Assembly: GCF_019218295.1 (NCBI RefSeq)
Contig: NZ_JAHUZF010000002.1
Span: forward strand, 1-64,000
From: Maritimibacter sp. DP1N21-5
GTDB lineage: Bacteria; Pseudomonadota; Alphaproteobacteria; Rhodobacterales; Rhodobacteraceae
Direction: 5' to 3'
Length of the DNA stretch: 64,000 nt
A model generated the notes under the pieces. It worked only from the letters and a program-made list of their open reading frames with translations, was not told the DNA's origin and did not search any database. Positions 43,516 to 52,151 of this stretch are shown here, piece after piece; positions within the stretch are counted from its first letter, which is position 1, and each line of letters begins with the position of its first letter. Made by a program: the position numbers and the translations under genes.

Positions 43516-45105
43516 ATGAAGCCTTTTTCCGCCCCTCTCGACGACATCTACTTCGTTCTCAACCACGTGGTCGACAGCGCCTCGGTTGCCGAATACGACC
43601 CCGAGATGTCGCGCGAAATCGCGAGTCACTTCGTAGCCTTCGCGGAAGGGGTCATCGCGCCCACCGACGAAATCGGCGATCGTGTCGGGGCGAAGCTAAT
43701 CGACGGTCGGGTGGTGCTGCCGCCCGAGTTCCACGCCATGTTCTCGCAATATGTCGAGGGCGGCTGGCCCGGTCTTATGCTTCCCGAGGAATACGGTGGC
43801 ATGGGCGTCGACGGGCTGACCGGCGGCGTGGTTCACGAGATCCTTATGGGCGCGAACCATTCCTTCCAGATGCTCGTGTCGCTGGCCGTCGGCCACAACC
43901 GGGTGTTTCAGCATTTCGGAACCGAAGAGCAGCGGACGAAGTATCTCCCGATGCTCGCTTCGGGCGAGGTGCTGGGCACCATGGCCCTCACCGAACCGGG
44001 GGCAGGGTCCGACCTGTCTCGGATTCGCACCAAGGCCGTGAAGGATGGTGATGTCTGGCGGATCACGGGCGAGAAGATTTTCATCTCCGGAGGCGATCAG
44101 GACCTGTCGCCGGGGATCCTTCACATGGTGCTGGCGCGGTCAGGTGACATGGATTCTGGCGTCAAGGGCCTGTCGCTTTACGCCTGCCCTACGGTGCTGG
44201 AGGACGGCTCGCGCAACGCGGTCAAGACGACTCGGATCGAAGAGAAGATGGGTCTTCACGCCCAGCCGACCAGCCAACTCGCTTTCGACGGAGCCGAGGC
44301 GGAGCTCATCGGGGCCGAGGGGCAGGGGCTTCGCGCGATGTTCGAGATCATGAACCATGCACGGGTGGATGTGGCGCTGCAAGGCGTCGCGCATTCTGCG
44401 CGGGCCTATGACATCGCGGCGAGCTATGCCGCCGAACGGGTGCAGGGGCGCGACGCGAATGGGCCTGTCACCATCGACAAACACGGCGACGTGCGCCGGA
44501 TGCTGGACGAGATCGACGCCGTCGCCATGGGCGCGCGCGCGATGACTCACCTCGCGCTCGTCACGCTGGAGTCTGGCTCCGACCCCTGGCTCCTCGAACT
44601 TCTCACCCATGTGATCAAGTGGTATGCGACCGAACAGGGGTTGCGGGCTGCCGAGACTGGGATGCAGGTCTTGGGAGGCTATGGCTACCTTCAGGAATAC
44701 CGGATCGAACAGACCTACCGCGACCTGCGAATCGCCGCGATCTATGAAGGTGCTTCGGGCATTCACGCCATGGGTCTCGCCGCGCGCCTGTTGCGACTGG
44801 AAAACGGCGCCGCGATGGACGCTTTTGTGCGCTTCGTGAAGGGCATCGAGGGCGATGCCACGGCGCGGGCGCTCGCGGCATGGGAAGCCGCGCGCAAGCA
44901 TCTCGAGGAAGGGTCCGACCCGGGACCGATCGCAACGCCCTTCATGCGCCTGACCGCGCGCGTGCTGGAACAGGCGATGTGGGCCCGGATGGCCGCCGTC
45001 GCGGACCATCACCCGGACCCTGACCGCATCCGGCGGGTGGCCGCGCTCGTCGCGCGTCAGGTCGCCCGTTGCGACGCAGATCTCGCCGAGATGATCGCCG
45101 CCTGA
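43516..45105 (+). CDS. Acyl-CoA dehydrogenase (long type)
   Basis: A 529-residue FAD-linked dehydrogenase. It has MALTEPGAGSDLSRI and GEKIFISGGDQDLS in the flavin-binding region and RIEQTYRDLRIAAIYEGASGIHA, with the catalytic glutamate in IYEGASGI. It is longer than the 380-residue classical forms and has an extra C-terminal helical region, like DmdC-type or FadE-like relatives. With the ligase and hydratase it could oxidise 3-phenylpropanoyl-CoA to cinnamoyl-CoA. Confidence 0.87.
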   Translation: MKPFSAPLDDIYFVLNHVVDSASVAEYDPEMSREIASHFVAFAEGVIAPTDEIGDRVGAKLIDGRVVLPPEFHAMFSQYVEGGWPGLMLPEEYGGMGVDGLTGGVVHEILMGANHSFQMLVSLAVGHNRVFQHFGTEEQRTKYLPMLASGEVLGTMALTEPGAGSDLSRIRTKAVKDGDVWRITGEKIFISGGDQDLSPGILHMVLARSGDMDSGVKGLSLYACPTVLEDGSRNAVKTTRIEEKMGLHAQPTSQLAFDGAEAELIGAEGQGLRAMFEIMNHARVDVALQGVAHSARAYDIAASYAAERVQGRDANGPVTIDKHGDVRRMLDEIDAVAMGARAMTHLALVTLESGSDPWLLELLTHVIKWYATEQGLRAAETGMQVLGGYGYLQEYRIEQTYRDLRIAAIYEGASGIHAMGLAARLLRLENGAAMDAFVRFVKGIEGDATARALAAWEAARKHLEEGSDPGPIATPFMRLTARVLEQAMWARMAAVADHHPDPDRIRRVAALVARQVARCDADLAEMIAA

Positions 45106-45192
45106 GGACCCCGGCCCCCGGGGCATGAGCGGGGCCCCGGTCGGACATGGGTCGCGGTGTCGCCAAGCCCGGAAAGCGACGGCGAGCAATTA

Positions 45193-45259
45193 TGCACAAA
45201 AGTGCAACTTCCACCCATTACCCTTGCGACATGCCGGTACATGTGCATTATATAGCACA
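45193..45259. promoter_or_regulatory. Two BoxR-like operators before the benzoate-CoA ligase operon
   Basis: TGCACAAAAGTGCA (45193-45206) and TGTGCATTATATAGCACA (45242-45259) are palindromes sharing TGCA/GCAC half-sites with those upstream of boxC and boxR. They lie 31-97 bp before the start of the DUF4863 gene and likely overlap its promoter. Confidence 0.65.
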
Positions 45260-45289
45260 ACGCGACTCGATGAGGTTCAGGGAGGGATC

Positions 45290-45760
45290 ATGTCCGCCGC
45301 AGAAGAGTTCTCCATGCTCGTTGGTTCCATCGCCGCCCGGCTCGAGGGCGTGCCGCTCGACGATGCGATGGCCGATTTCCTCAACCGTGAATACCCGAAA
45401 GACGGCCACGATTTCCGCCGTCTGACCGAGCTTTGCGCGCAGGGCGAGGCCGAAGGTTGGCTCATGTCGCGCGAAGCGGGCGGCATCAAGTTCAGCCGCG
45501 CGATCAAACCGGGGGCTTCTGCGGGAAGCTTTTCGGTCGATGTGGTCCGCATGGAAGACGTCAAGGGCCCCCACCACGTCCACACCACGGGTGAGATCGG
45601 CGCAATCATGCCCCTCAAGGGCGCGCCGAAATTCGACGCCTTCGAGCCCGGCTGGTACGTCTATCCGCCCGGCTCCGACCATCATCCCACCGTCACGGGA
45701 GGCGAAGCCTATGTGCTCTACCTCCTGCCTGACGGCGCCATCGAATTCACCGGCAAATAA
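45290..45760 (+). CDS. DUF4863 family protein
   Basis: A 156-residue protein with an N-terminal helical part and a cupin-like C-terminal half (HHVHTTGEIGAIMPL; GWYVYPPGSDHHPTV), whose histidines and glutamate could bind a metal. The DUF4863 family includes 4-hydroxylaminobenzoate lyase, and members recur in box gene clusters. It is first in the benzoate-CoA ligase operon, with a GGAGGG site, so it may act on a benzoate derivative or sense it. Confidence 0.78.
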   Translation: MSAAEEFSMLVGSIAARLEGVPLDDAMADFLNREYPKDGHDFRRLTELCAQGEAEGWLMSREAGGIKFSRAIKPGASAGSFSVDVVRMEDVKGPHHVHTTGEIGAIMPLKGAPKFDAFEPGWYVYPPGSDHHPTVTGGEAYVLYLLPDGAIEFTGK

Positions 45761-45811
45761 CCGGACAGACAGCATTTCCGGGTGCGAGGAGGCATCCGCA
45801 GGGAGGATCAC

Positions 45812-47347
45812 ATGACGAACGAGAACGCAGCGGTCTATTTCGTGGACCGCCACGTGACCGAAGGCCGCGTGGACAAGGTCGCCTTCCGAGAGGCGGACGG
45901 GCTGAAGCGGTCGCTCACCTATGGCGAACTGGCCGAGCAGTCCGGTCAATTCGCGGGTGCGCTCCTGCGCCACGGGGTGCGGCGCGAAGAACGTGTCGCG
46001 ATGATCCTGCGCGACGAGTTGGAGTTCCCGATTTCCTTCTGGGGCGCGCTGAAGGCCGGCGCCATCCCGGTGCCGCTGAACACGCTCCTCTCGGCGCAGG
46101 TCTACGAGGCGATCCTCGCGGACAGCCGTGCGTCCATCCTCGTGGTGTCCAGGGACCTCTGGGAAACCGTGAAACCCGCGATCGACGGCAACCGCTTTCT
46201 TCGCAGCGTCGTGGTTGTCGGCGACAAACCCGAGGGCACCGAAAGCTTCGCGGATTTCGTCGCGGGCGCCGAGGTCGAGGAAACTTGCGACGCCTCTGCC
46301 GACGAGCTCGCCTTCTGGCTCTATTCCTCCGGTTCGACCGGGACGCCCAAGGGCGTGCGCCATGTGCACGGCTCGCTCAAGGCGACGGCCGACACCTTCG
46401 GCGCGCAGGTGCTGGGCATTCGCGAGGACGACACGGTGTTCTCGGTGGCCAAGATGTTCTTCGCCTATGGCATGGGCAACGCGATGAGCTTCCCGATGTC
46501 GGTTGGGGCGACGACGATCATCTTCGGCGGCCGCCCGACGCCAGACAGTGTTTCGGCTATCCTTGCGAACGAACGTCCCACCGTCTTCTGCGCCGTGCCG
46601 ACGCTCTACGCCGCAATGGTCGCCGCGCAGGAAAAGGCGGGCACTGACCCCGATCATCAGGTGCGCATCTGCACCTCGGCGGGCGAAGCGCTGCCGCGAG
46701 AGGTCGGTGAACGCTGGCAGAAGATCTGGAAAGCCCCCATCGTCGATGGCGTCGGTTCGACCGAGATGCTGCACATCTTCCTGTCCAACGCGCCCGGTGA
46801 CATCGTCTATGGCACCTCGGGCAAGGCCGTGCCGGGATACGACGTTCGGCTGGTGGACGAGCATGACGAAGACGTGCCCCCGGGCGAGGTGGGCGAGCTG
46901 CTCGTCCGAGGTCCGTCGAGCGCCGAAGGCTACTGGAACCGCCGGTCGAAGTCGCAGGCGACATTCCAGGGGCATTGGACCCGCACCGGCGACAAATACG
47001 AATGCACGCCCGAGGGTCGATATGTCTACTGCGGGCGGACCGATGACATGTTCAAGGTCTCTGGCATCTGGGTGTCGCCCTTCGAGGTCGAACAGGCGTT
47101 GGTCGACCATCCCGCCGTGCTCGAAGCCGCCGTCGTGGCGCGTGCCGATGACGGCGATCTGATCAAGCCTGCTGCCTATATCGTGCTGAAAGAAGGCGTA
47201 GCGCCCCCGTCGCAGGACGACATCAAGAGTTTCGTGAAAGACAAGATCGGCATGTGGAAGTACCCGCGCTGGGTTGAGATCGTCGACGAATTGCCCAAGA
47301 CGGCCACCGGCAAGGTCCAGCGGTTCAAGCTTCGGGAAACCTGCTGA
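45812..47347 (+). CDS. Benzoate-CoA ligase
   Basis: A 511-residue ANL ligase of the benzoate-CoA ligase family. It starts NAAVYFVDRHVTEGRVDKVA and has the P-loop LYSSGSTGTPKGVRH, FSVAKMFFAYGMGNAMSFP, VDGVGSTEMLHIFLSN, the adenylate-binding YCGRTDDMFKVSGIWVSP and a C-terminal catalytic lysine in LPKTATGKVQRFKL. It commits benzoate to the aerobic CoA-dependent pathway. It overlaps the downstream hydrolase (TGATG). Confidence 0.92.
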   Translation: MTNENAAVYFVDRHVTEGRVDKVAFREADGLKRSLTYGELAEQSGQFAGALLRHGVRREERVAMILRDELEFPISFWGALKAGAIPVPLNTLLSAQVYEAILADSRASILVVSRDLWETVKPAIDGNRFLRSVVVVGDKPEGTESFADFVAGAEVEETCDASADELAFWLYSSGSTGTPKGVRHVHGSLKATADTFGAQVLGIREDDTVFSVAKMFFAYGMGNAMSFPMSVGATTIIFGGRPTPDSVSAILANERPTVFCAVPTLYAAMVAAQEKAGTDPDHQVRICTSAGEALPREVGERWQKIWKAPIVDGVGSTEMLHIFLSNAPGDIVYGTSGKAVPGYDVRLVDEHDEDVPPGEVGELLVRGPSSAEGYWNRRSKSQATFQGHWTRTGDKYECTPEGRYVYCGRTDDMFKVSGIWVSPFEVEQALVDHPAVLEAAVVARADDGDLIKPAAYIVLKEGVAPPSQDDIKSFVKDKIGMWKYPRWVEIVDELPKTATGKVQRFKLRETC

Positions 47348-48162
47348 TGGCTTTGGAGTGGACCCAGGGAACGTTCACGGCCGACGGCAAGAGCCTCGAA
47401 TACCGCTGCTGGGGACGGCCGCCGTCGGAGGCGCCGACCATCGTCATGCTGCACGAAGGGCTCGGGGCCACGGCGCTGTGGCGCGACTTTCCCGAACGGA
47501 TCGCCAATGCCACCGGATTCGGCGTCATGGCCTTTTCCCGGGCGGGCTATGGCCAATCCGATCTGGCCGATCTGCCGCGACCGCTCGACTATATGACCCG
47601 TGAGGCCGTTGACGTGCTGCCCGAGGTTCTGGACGCGCTCGACTCCGATCGTTTCGTGTTGCTCGGTCATTCCGACGGGGCCACGATCGCGGCGGAATAC
47701 GCGGGCCGGGTGTCGGACATGCGGGTCCGCGCGCTCATTCTCATCGCACCGCATTTCTTCACCGAGCCCTTGGGGCTGGCCGAGATCGAAAAGGCGCGCG
47801 ACGCCTTTGAGACGACCGACATGCGGACCCGTATGGCCAAGTATCATCGCGATCCCGAGAACACCTTCCGGGGCTGGAATGACAGCTGGCTCGCGCCCGG
47901 CTTCAGGTCGTGGAACGTGGCCGAGGTCATCGACTACTGGCGCATTCCCTGCCTCGCGATCCAGGGGCGGGACGACCAATACGGCACGCTTGCCCAGATC
48001 GAAGAGATCGAGAGCCGCACCTATTCCCCGGTCGATACCGCGATCATCGACGGCGCCCGTCACGCGCCGCATCTCGAGAAACCCACCGAGACGCTGGATG
48101 CGATCACCGACTTCTGCCGTCGCCTCGAAGACATCGAAGCGGCGCTGCCGGAAGGCGTGTGA
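47347..48162 (+). CDS. Alpha/beta hydrolase
   Basis: A 271-residue hydrolase with the nucleophile elbow LLGHSDGATIAAEYAG (note Asp after Ser in G-H-S-D-G), a GLGATALWRDFP oxyanion region and a terminal ARHAPHLEKP with the catalytic His. Relatives sit in box clusters, where they may hydrolyse lactone or ester side products or stalled CoA esters. It is coupled on both sides by overlapping start and stop codons. Confidence 0.83.
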   Translation: MALEWTQGTFTADGKSLEYRCWGRPPSEAPTIVMLHEGLGATALWRDFPERIANATGFGVMAFSRAGYGQSDLADLPRPLDYMTREAVDVLPEVLDALDSDRFVLLGHSDGATIAAEYAGRVSDMRVRALILIAPHFFTEPLGLAEIEKARDAFETTDMRTRMAKYHRDPENTFRGWNDSWLAPGFRSWNVAEVIDYWRIPCLAIQGRDDQYGTLAQIEEIESRTYSPVDTAIIDGARHAPHLEKPTETLDAITDFCRRLEDIEAALPEGV

Positions 48163-48530
48163 CCCGGGAGCCCCACATACCGGGCCGCAACGCCCGTCCA
48201 CCCGAGGGAAGCATCGAGTCCGGTCTGGCCGAAGGCTTCGCGCAATATCGCGCCGGGTTCTTCTGGGAAGCGCATGAGGCATGGGAGCCGGTCTGGATGG
48301 ACCTGCCTCCGAATTCACCCGAGAAGGCCGAGATGGCGGCGCTGATCCAACTTGCCAATGCGCGGCTGAAGCTGGCCATGGATCGACCCAACGCTGTCGC
48401 CCGGATCCTTCCCCTGATCGACGACCACCTGTCCCGGGCGGGGCAGGGCAGGCATGTGGACTGGGCGCGGCGGGAGCGGGAATCACTCGCGAACGCGCTC
48501 TCCAGAAATGTGCACTATAGTGCAGAATAG
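48159..48530 (+). CDS. DUF309 family protein
   Basis: A 123-residue helical protein with the DUF309 hallmark FFWEAHEAWEPVWMD and a following AALIQLANARLKLAM helix. It starts at GTG 48159, overlapping the hydrolase stop as GTGA. Members have a metal-binding-looking helical bundle of unknown function. Its last codons contain a BoxR-like palindrome (48511-48524), so the operator for the next operon lies inside this gene. Confidence 0.75.
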   Translation: MTREPHIPGRNARPPEGSIESGLAEGFAQYRAGFFWEAHEAWEPVWMDLPPNSPEKAEMAALIQLANARLKLAMDRPNAVARILPLIDDHLSRAGQGRHVDWARRERESLANALSRNVHYSAE

Positions 48531-48640
48531 CGCATTGGCGTGAATTGCTGTCGCTTAACTTACTATAAAATATATGAACTTTAATTGGCAATATAGTGCA
48601 TGTAAGGGTTTACGCGGAGCGTGACGCGCACTATATTGCC
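48511..48640. promoter_or_regulatory. Three BoxR-like operators upstream of boxC
   Basis: TGCACTATAGTGCA (48511-48524, a perfect palindrome), GGCAATATAGTGCA (48587-48600) and GCGCACTATATTGCC (48626-48640, the same core inverted). The region between is AT-rich (48541-48600) and should hold the boxCB(A) promoter. The repeated core is GCACTATA[TG]TGC on either strand. Confidence 0.7.
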
Positions 48641-48666
48641 TCCAACGCGAACAAGGAGACCCCGCC

Positions 48667-50325
48667 ATGAGCAAGGTGATCGACTTCCGGACCGACCCGT
48701 CCAAATACCGCCACTGGAAAGTGGAATATGACGGCCCCGTGGCCACCGTCTTCATGGACGTGGACGAAAACGGCGGCCTGTTCGACGGCTATCAGCTGAA
48801 GCTCAACTCCTACGATCTCGGCGTCGATATCGAGCTGGCCGACGTGGTCCAGCGGATGCGCTTCGAGCACCCGGAAGTGAAGACCGTGGTGATGAAGTCG
48901 GCCAAGGACAAGGTCTTCTGCGCAGGTGCCAACATCCGCATGCTGGGCGGCGCAGCCCACTCGCACAAGGTCAACTTCTGCAAGTTCACCAACGAGACCC
49001 GCAACACCTTCGAGGCCGCCGAAGCGGACTCCGGCCAGAAATGGATCGCGGCCGTCAAAGGCGCCTGCGCAGGCGGTGGCTATGAGCTCGCGCTTGCCTG
49101 CAACCACATCATGCTGACCGACGACTCCACGTCCTCGGTCGCGCTGCCCGAAGTGCCGCTTCTGGCCGTGCTGCCGGGCACCGGGGGCCTCACCCGCGTG
49201 ACCGACAAGCGGAAGGTGCGCCGCGACCGGGCAGACATCTTCTGTTCGATCGAAGAGGGCGTGAAAGGCAAGCGCGCCGTGGACTGGCGCCTGGTGGACG
49301 AGGTGATCCCGAACTCGAAGTTCGATGAGACCGTCGCGGAACGTGCGCGCGAGTTTGCCGCCAATTCGTCCAAGGCGGATGTGGCGCAGGGCATCACCCT
49401 CGGCCCTATCGACCGCAAGGTCGAAGCCGATGCGGTTCATTATGACCTCGTCGAAGTCGAGATCGACCGTGACGGCCGGAAGGCCACGATCACCCTCGCT
49501 GGTCCCAATGCCGACGCTCCCGCCTCCATCGACGACGTGGTGGCCCAGGGCGATCAGGGCTACATGCTCAAGCTCGCCCGCGAGTTGGACGATGCGATCC
49601 TGCACCTGCGTCTCAACGAGATGGAGCTTGGCCTTTGGGTCTTCCGCACGCAGGGCGACCCGGAACAGGTCATCGCCCACGAGGAGATCCTGACCGCCAA
49701 TGCCGACAACTGGCTCGCGAACGAGATCCTGCAATACTGGAAGCGCGTCCTGAAACGGATCGACGTCACCTCCCGGTCGCTTGCCGCTCTGGTCGAGCAC
49801 GGGTCCTGCTACGCCGGTGTGCTGGCAGAGATCCTCTTCGCCGTCGACCGCAGCTACATGATGGAAGACGAGTTCGAGGGCGACAATCGTCCGACCGCGA
49901 CGATCACGCTGTCCAATTCGAACTTCGGTCTCTACCCGATGGGCAACGACCTGTCGCGGCTCGAAACCCGGTTCCTTGGTGAACCCGAAAGCCTCGAAGC
50001 GGCGCGCGCCGCCATTGGCGAGGCGCTCGAGGCAGAAGCGGCCGACGAGCAGGGTCTCGTGACCATGATCCTCGACGACATCGACTGGGACGACGAAATC
50101 CGCATCTTCATGGAAGAGCGCGCGTCCTTCTCCCCCGACGCGATGACCGGGATGGAGGCCAACCTGCGCTTCGCCGGACCCGAGACGATGGAGACCCGCA
50201 TCTTTGGTCGCCTGACCGCCTGGCAGAACTGGATTTTCAACCGCCCGAACGCCGTGGGCAAGGACGGGGCGCTTCAGCGCTACGGCACCGGCGTGCGCGG
50301 CGATTACAACATGGAACGCGTGTAA
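48667..50325 (+). CDS. boxC: 2,3-epoxybenzoyl-CoA dihydrolase BoxC
   Basis: A 552-residue crotonase-superfamily enzyme at normal BoxC length. The N-terminal crotonase half has CAGANIRMLGGAAHSHKV and KGACAGGGYELALACNHI for the oxyanion hole, and VALPEVPLLAVLPGTGGL. The second half is BoxC-specific (ILQYWKRVLKRIDVTSRSL; GNDLSRLETRFLGEP). It hydrolytically opens 2,3-epoxybenzoyl-CoA to 3,4-dehydroadipyl-CoA semialdehyde and formate. First gene of the ring-attack operon. Confidence 0.94.
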   Translation: MSKVIDFRTDPSKYRHWKVEYDGPVATVFMDVDENGGLFDGYQLKLNSYDLGVDIELADVVQRMRFEHPEVKTVVMKSAKDKVFCAGANIRMLGGAAHSHKVNFCKFTNETRNTFEAAEADSGQKWIAAVKGACAGGGYELALACNHIMLTDDSTSSVALPEVPLLAVLPGTGGLTRVTDKRKVRRDRADIFCSIEEGVKGKRAVDWRLVDEVIPNSKFDETVAERAREFAANSSKADVAQGITLGPIDRKVEADAVHYDLVEVEIDRDGRKATITLAGPNADAPASIDDVVAQGDQGYMLKLARELDDAILHLRLNEMELGLWVFRTQGDPEQVIAHEEILTANADNWLANEILQYWKRVLKRIDVTSRSLAALVEHGSCYAGVLAEILFAVDRSYMMEDEFEGDNRPTATITLSNSNFGLYPMGNDLSRLETRFLGEPESLEAARAAIGEALEAEAADEQGLVTMILDDIDWDDEIRIFMEERASFSPDAMTGMEANLRFAGPETMETRIFGRLTAWQNWIFNRPNAVGKDGALQRYGTGVRGDYNMERV

Positions 50326-50348
50326 GCGCGGTATAGGAGGAAGACGAC

Positions 50349-51800
50349 ATGGCCGATCTCATCAACGTCAGCTACGACACCCAGATCCCGAACAATGTGG
50401 GCCTCTCCGCCGACCGCAAGGTGCTGAAGGCGCTTGAAAAATGGCACCCCGGCTACATCAACTGGTGGAATGACCTGATCCCCGAGAAATTCCAGAAGTC
50501 CATGGTTTACCTGCGCACGGCGGTGTCCGTGGACCCGAAGGGCTGGGCGAAATTCGATTACGTGAAGATGCCGGAATACCGCTGGGGCGTGCTCCTTGCT
50601 CCGCAGGTGGAAGGACGCACGATCCCCTGTGGTGAACACTACGGCCAGCCCGCCTGGCAGGAAGTGCCTGGCGAATACCGCAACCTCATGAAGCGCCTCA
50701 TCGTCATTCAGGGCGACACCGAACCGGGGTCTGTCGAACAGCAGCGCTTCCTGGGCCTCACCGCGCCGTCGCTTTACGACATGCGCAACCTCTTCCAGGT
50801 GAACGTGGAAGAGGGCCGTCACCTCTGGGCGATGGTCTATCTGCTCCAGAAATACTTCGGCAAAGACGGCCGCGAAGAAGCCGACGACCTGCTCATCCGC
50901 TCCTCCGGGTCGGAAGAAGCCCCGCGTATGCTCGGCGCCTTCAACGAGGAAACGCCGGACTGGCTGTCGTTCTTCATGTTCACCTATTTCACCGACCGTG
51001 ACGGCAAGATGCAGCTCGAGTCGCTGGCGCAATCCGGCTTCGACCCGCTGTCGCGCACTTGTCGCTTCATGCTGACCGAAGAAGCCCACCATATGTTCGT
51101 GGGCGAAACCGGCGTCGGCCGCACCATCGAGCGGACCTGTCAGGTGATGCGCGAGAACGGCATCGAAGACCCCTACGACATCGAGAAGATCCGCTCGCTG
51201 GGCGTCATCGACCTCCCCACGATCCAGAAGAAGCTGAACCTGCACTACACGCTCTCGCTCGACCTCTTCGGGCAGGAAGTGTCGACTAACGCGGCGAACG
51301 CCTTCAACGCCGGGATCAAGGGCCGTTACCATGAGCACCGGATCGACGACGACCACCAACTCAAGGACGCGACCTACAAGGTCTGGGACTTCGAGGACGG
51401 CAAGGTCGTGCAGCGCGAGGTGCCCGCGCTTACCGCGATCAACATGCGCCTGCGTGACGACTACATCAACGATGCCGCCGGCGGCGTGGGCCGCTGGAAC
51501 AAGATCACCGAGAAGTCCGGCGTTCAGTTCGAGCTGAAGCTTCCGCATGAGAGCTTCAACCGCAAGATCGGTGTTTTCGCCGGCCACAACTTCAACCCCG
51601 AAGGGGTGATGGTGTCGGGCGCCGACTATGACGCAGGCATCCCGCAATGGCTCCCCACCCACGCGGATGGCGACTTCATCCAGTCGCTCATGGTCCCCGT
51701 GACCGAGCCGGGCCAATATGCGGGCTGGATCGCCCCGCCGAAAGTCGGCATCGACAACAAGCCCGGTGACTTCGAATACGTGAAGCTCCATATGGCGTAG
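50349..51800 (+). CDS. boxB: Benzoyl-CoA 2,3-epoxidase oxygenase subunit BoxB
   Basis: A 483-residue class I diiron oxygenase. Candidate iron ligands are the two E-x-x-H motifs in NVEEGRHLW (about residues 151-159) and TEEAHHMF (about 242-249). It inserts one oxygen atom into benzoyl-CoA to form the 2,3-epoxide, using electrons from BoxA. A small CxxC protein gene separates it from boxA. Length and motifs are complete. Confidence 0.94.
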   Translation: MADLINVSYDTQIPNNVGLSADRKVLKALEKWHPGYINWWNDLIPEKFQKSMVYLRTAVSVDPKGWAKFDYVKMPEYRWGVLLAPQVEGRTIPCGEHYGQPAWQEVPGEYRNLMKRLIVIQGDTEPGSVEQQRFLGLTAPSLYDMRNLFQVNVEEGRHLWAMVYLLQKYFGKDGREEADDLLIRSSGSEEAPRMLGAFNEETPDWLSFFMFTYFTDRDGKMQLESLAQSGFDPLSRTCRFMLTEEAHHMFVGETGVGRTIERTCQVMRENGIEDPYDIEKIRSLGVIDLPTIQKKLNLHYTLSLDLFGQEVSTNAANAFNAGIKGRYHEHRIDDDHQLKDATYKVWDFEDGKVVQREVPALTAINMRLRDDYINDAAGGVGRWNKITEKSGVQFELKLPHESFNRKIGVFAGHNFNPEGVMVSGADYDAGIPQWLPTHADGDFIQSLMVPVTEPGQYAGWIAPPKVGIDNKPGDFEYVKLHMA

Positions 51801-51864
51801 GCCAAACCACGTGATAGGATCGGGCGAGGGCAACCTCGCCCACCTCACCAAACGGGAGGACACC

Positions 51865-52029
51865 ATGCAAATCGACCGCAAGGCGGGTTTCGCCCCGCGC
51901 ACACGTGAACTCGGCGCCACGCTCACCGGCCTCAAGTCCGGCTGTGTCGGGTGCACCGATTGCAAAGGCCTCTGCCATGAGTTGATCGAGGCGCTCGTCG
52001 TGCCGGACATGGTGCTCAAGGCCAAATAG
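51865..52029 (+). CDS. 54-residue protein with one [4Fe-4S]-type Cys motif
   Basis: A small protein starting MQIDRKAGFAPRTREL with Cys27, Cys30, Cys33 and Cys37 in the spacing C-x2-C-x2-C-x3-C, the same spacing as each cluster motif of BoxA. The proline that normally follows the fourth cysteine is His here, and only one motif is present. A GGGAGGA site lies just upstream. It sits between boxB and boxA on the same strand, so an electron-transfer or cluster-delivery role in the epoxidase is suggested. A zinc-binding role is an alternative. I do not know a named family. Confidence 0.68.
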   Translation: MQIDRKAGFAPRTRELGATLTGLKSGCVGCTDCKGLCHELIEALVVPDMVLKAK

Positions 52030-52151
52030 GCCAATCGCTGAGACCCCGGTCACATTGCCTCGGACGCTTGCGCCCGATCAAGCCAGATCAATTCGCGCCC
52101 CGATGTCGCTCCGGGGCGCTCCCCCATAATCGTCGCCGCAGGACCAGCCAG

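Noticed and set aside
45248..47110. Minus-strand open frame of 620 codons opposite the benzoate-CoA ligase
   Set aside because: Shadow frame; it crosses two real genes and an operator region, and shows no family motif.
50304..52034. Minus-strand open frame of 576 codons opposite boxB
   Set aside because: Shadow of the conserved boxB gene, whose diiron motifs are intact.
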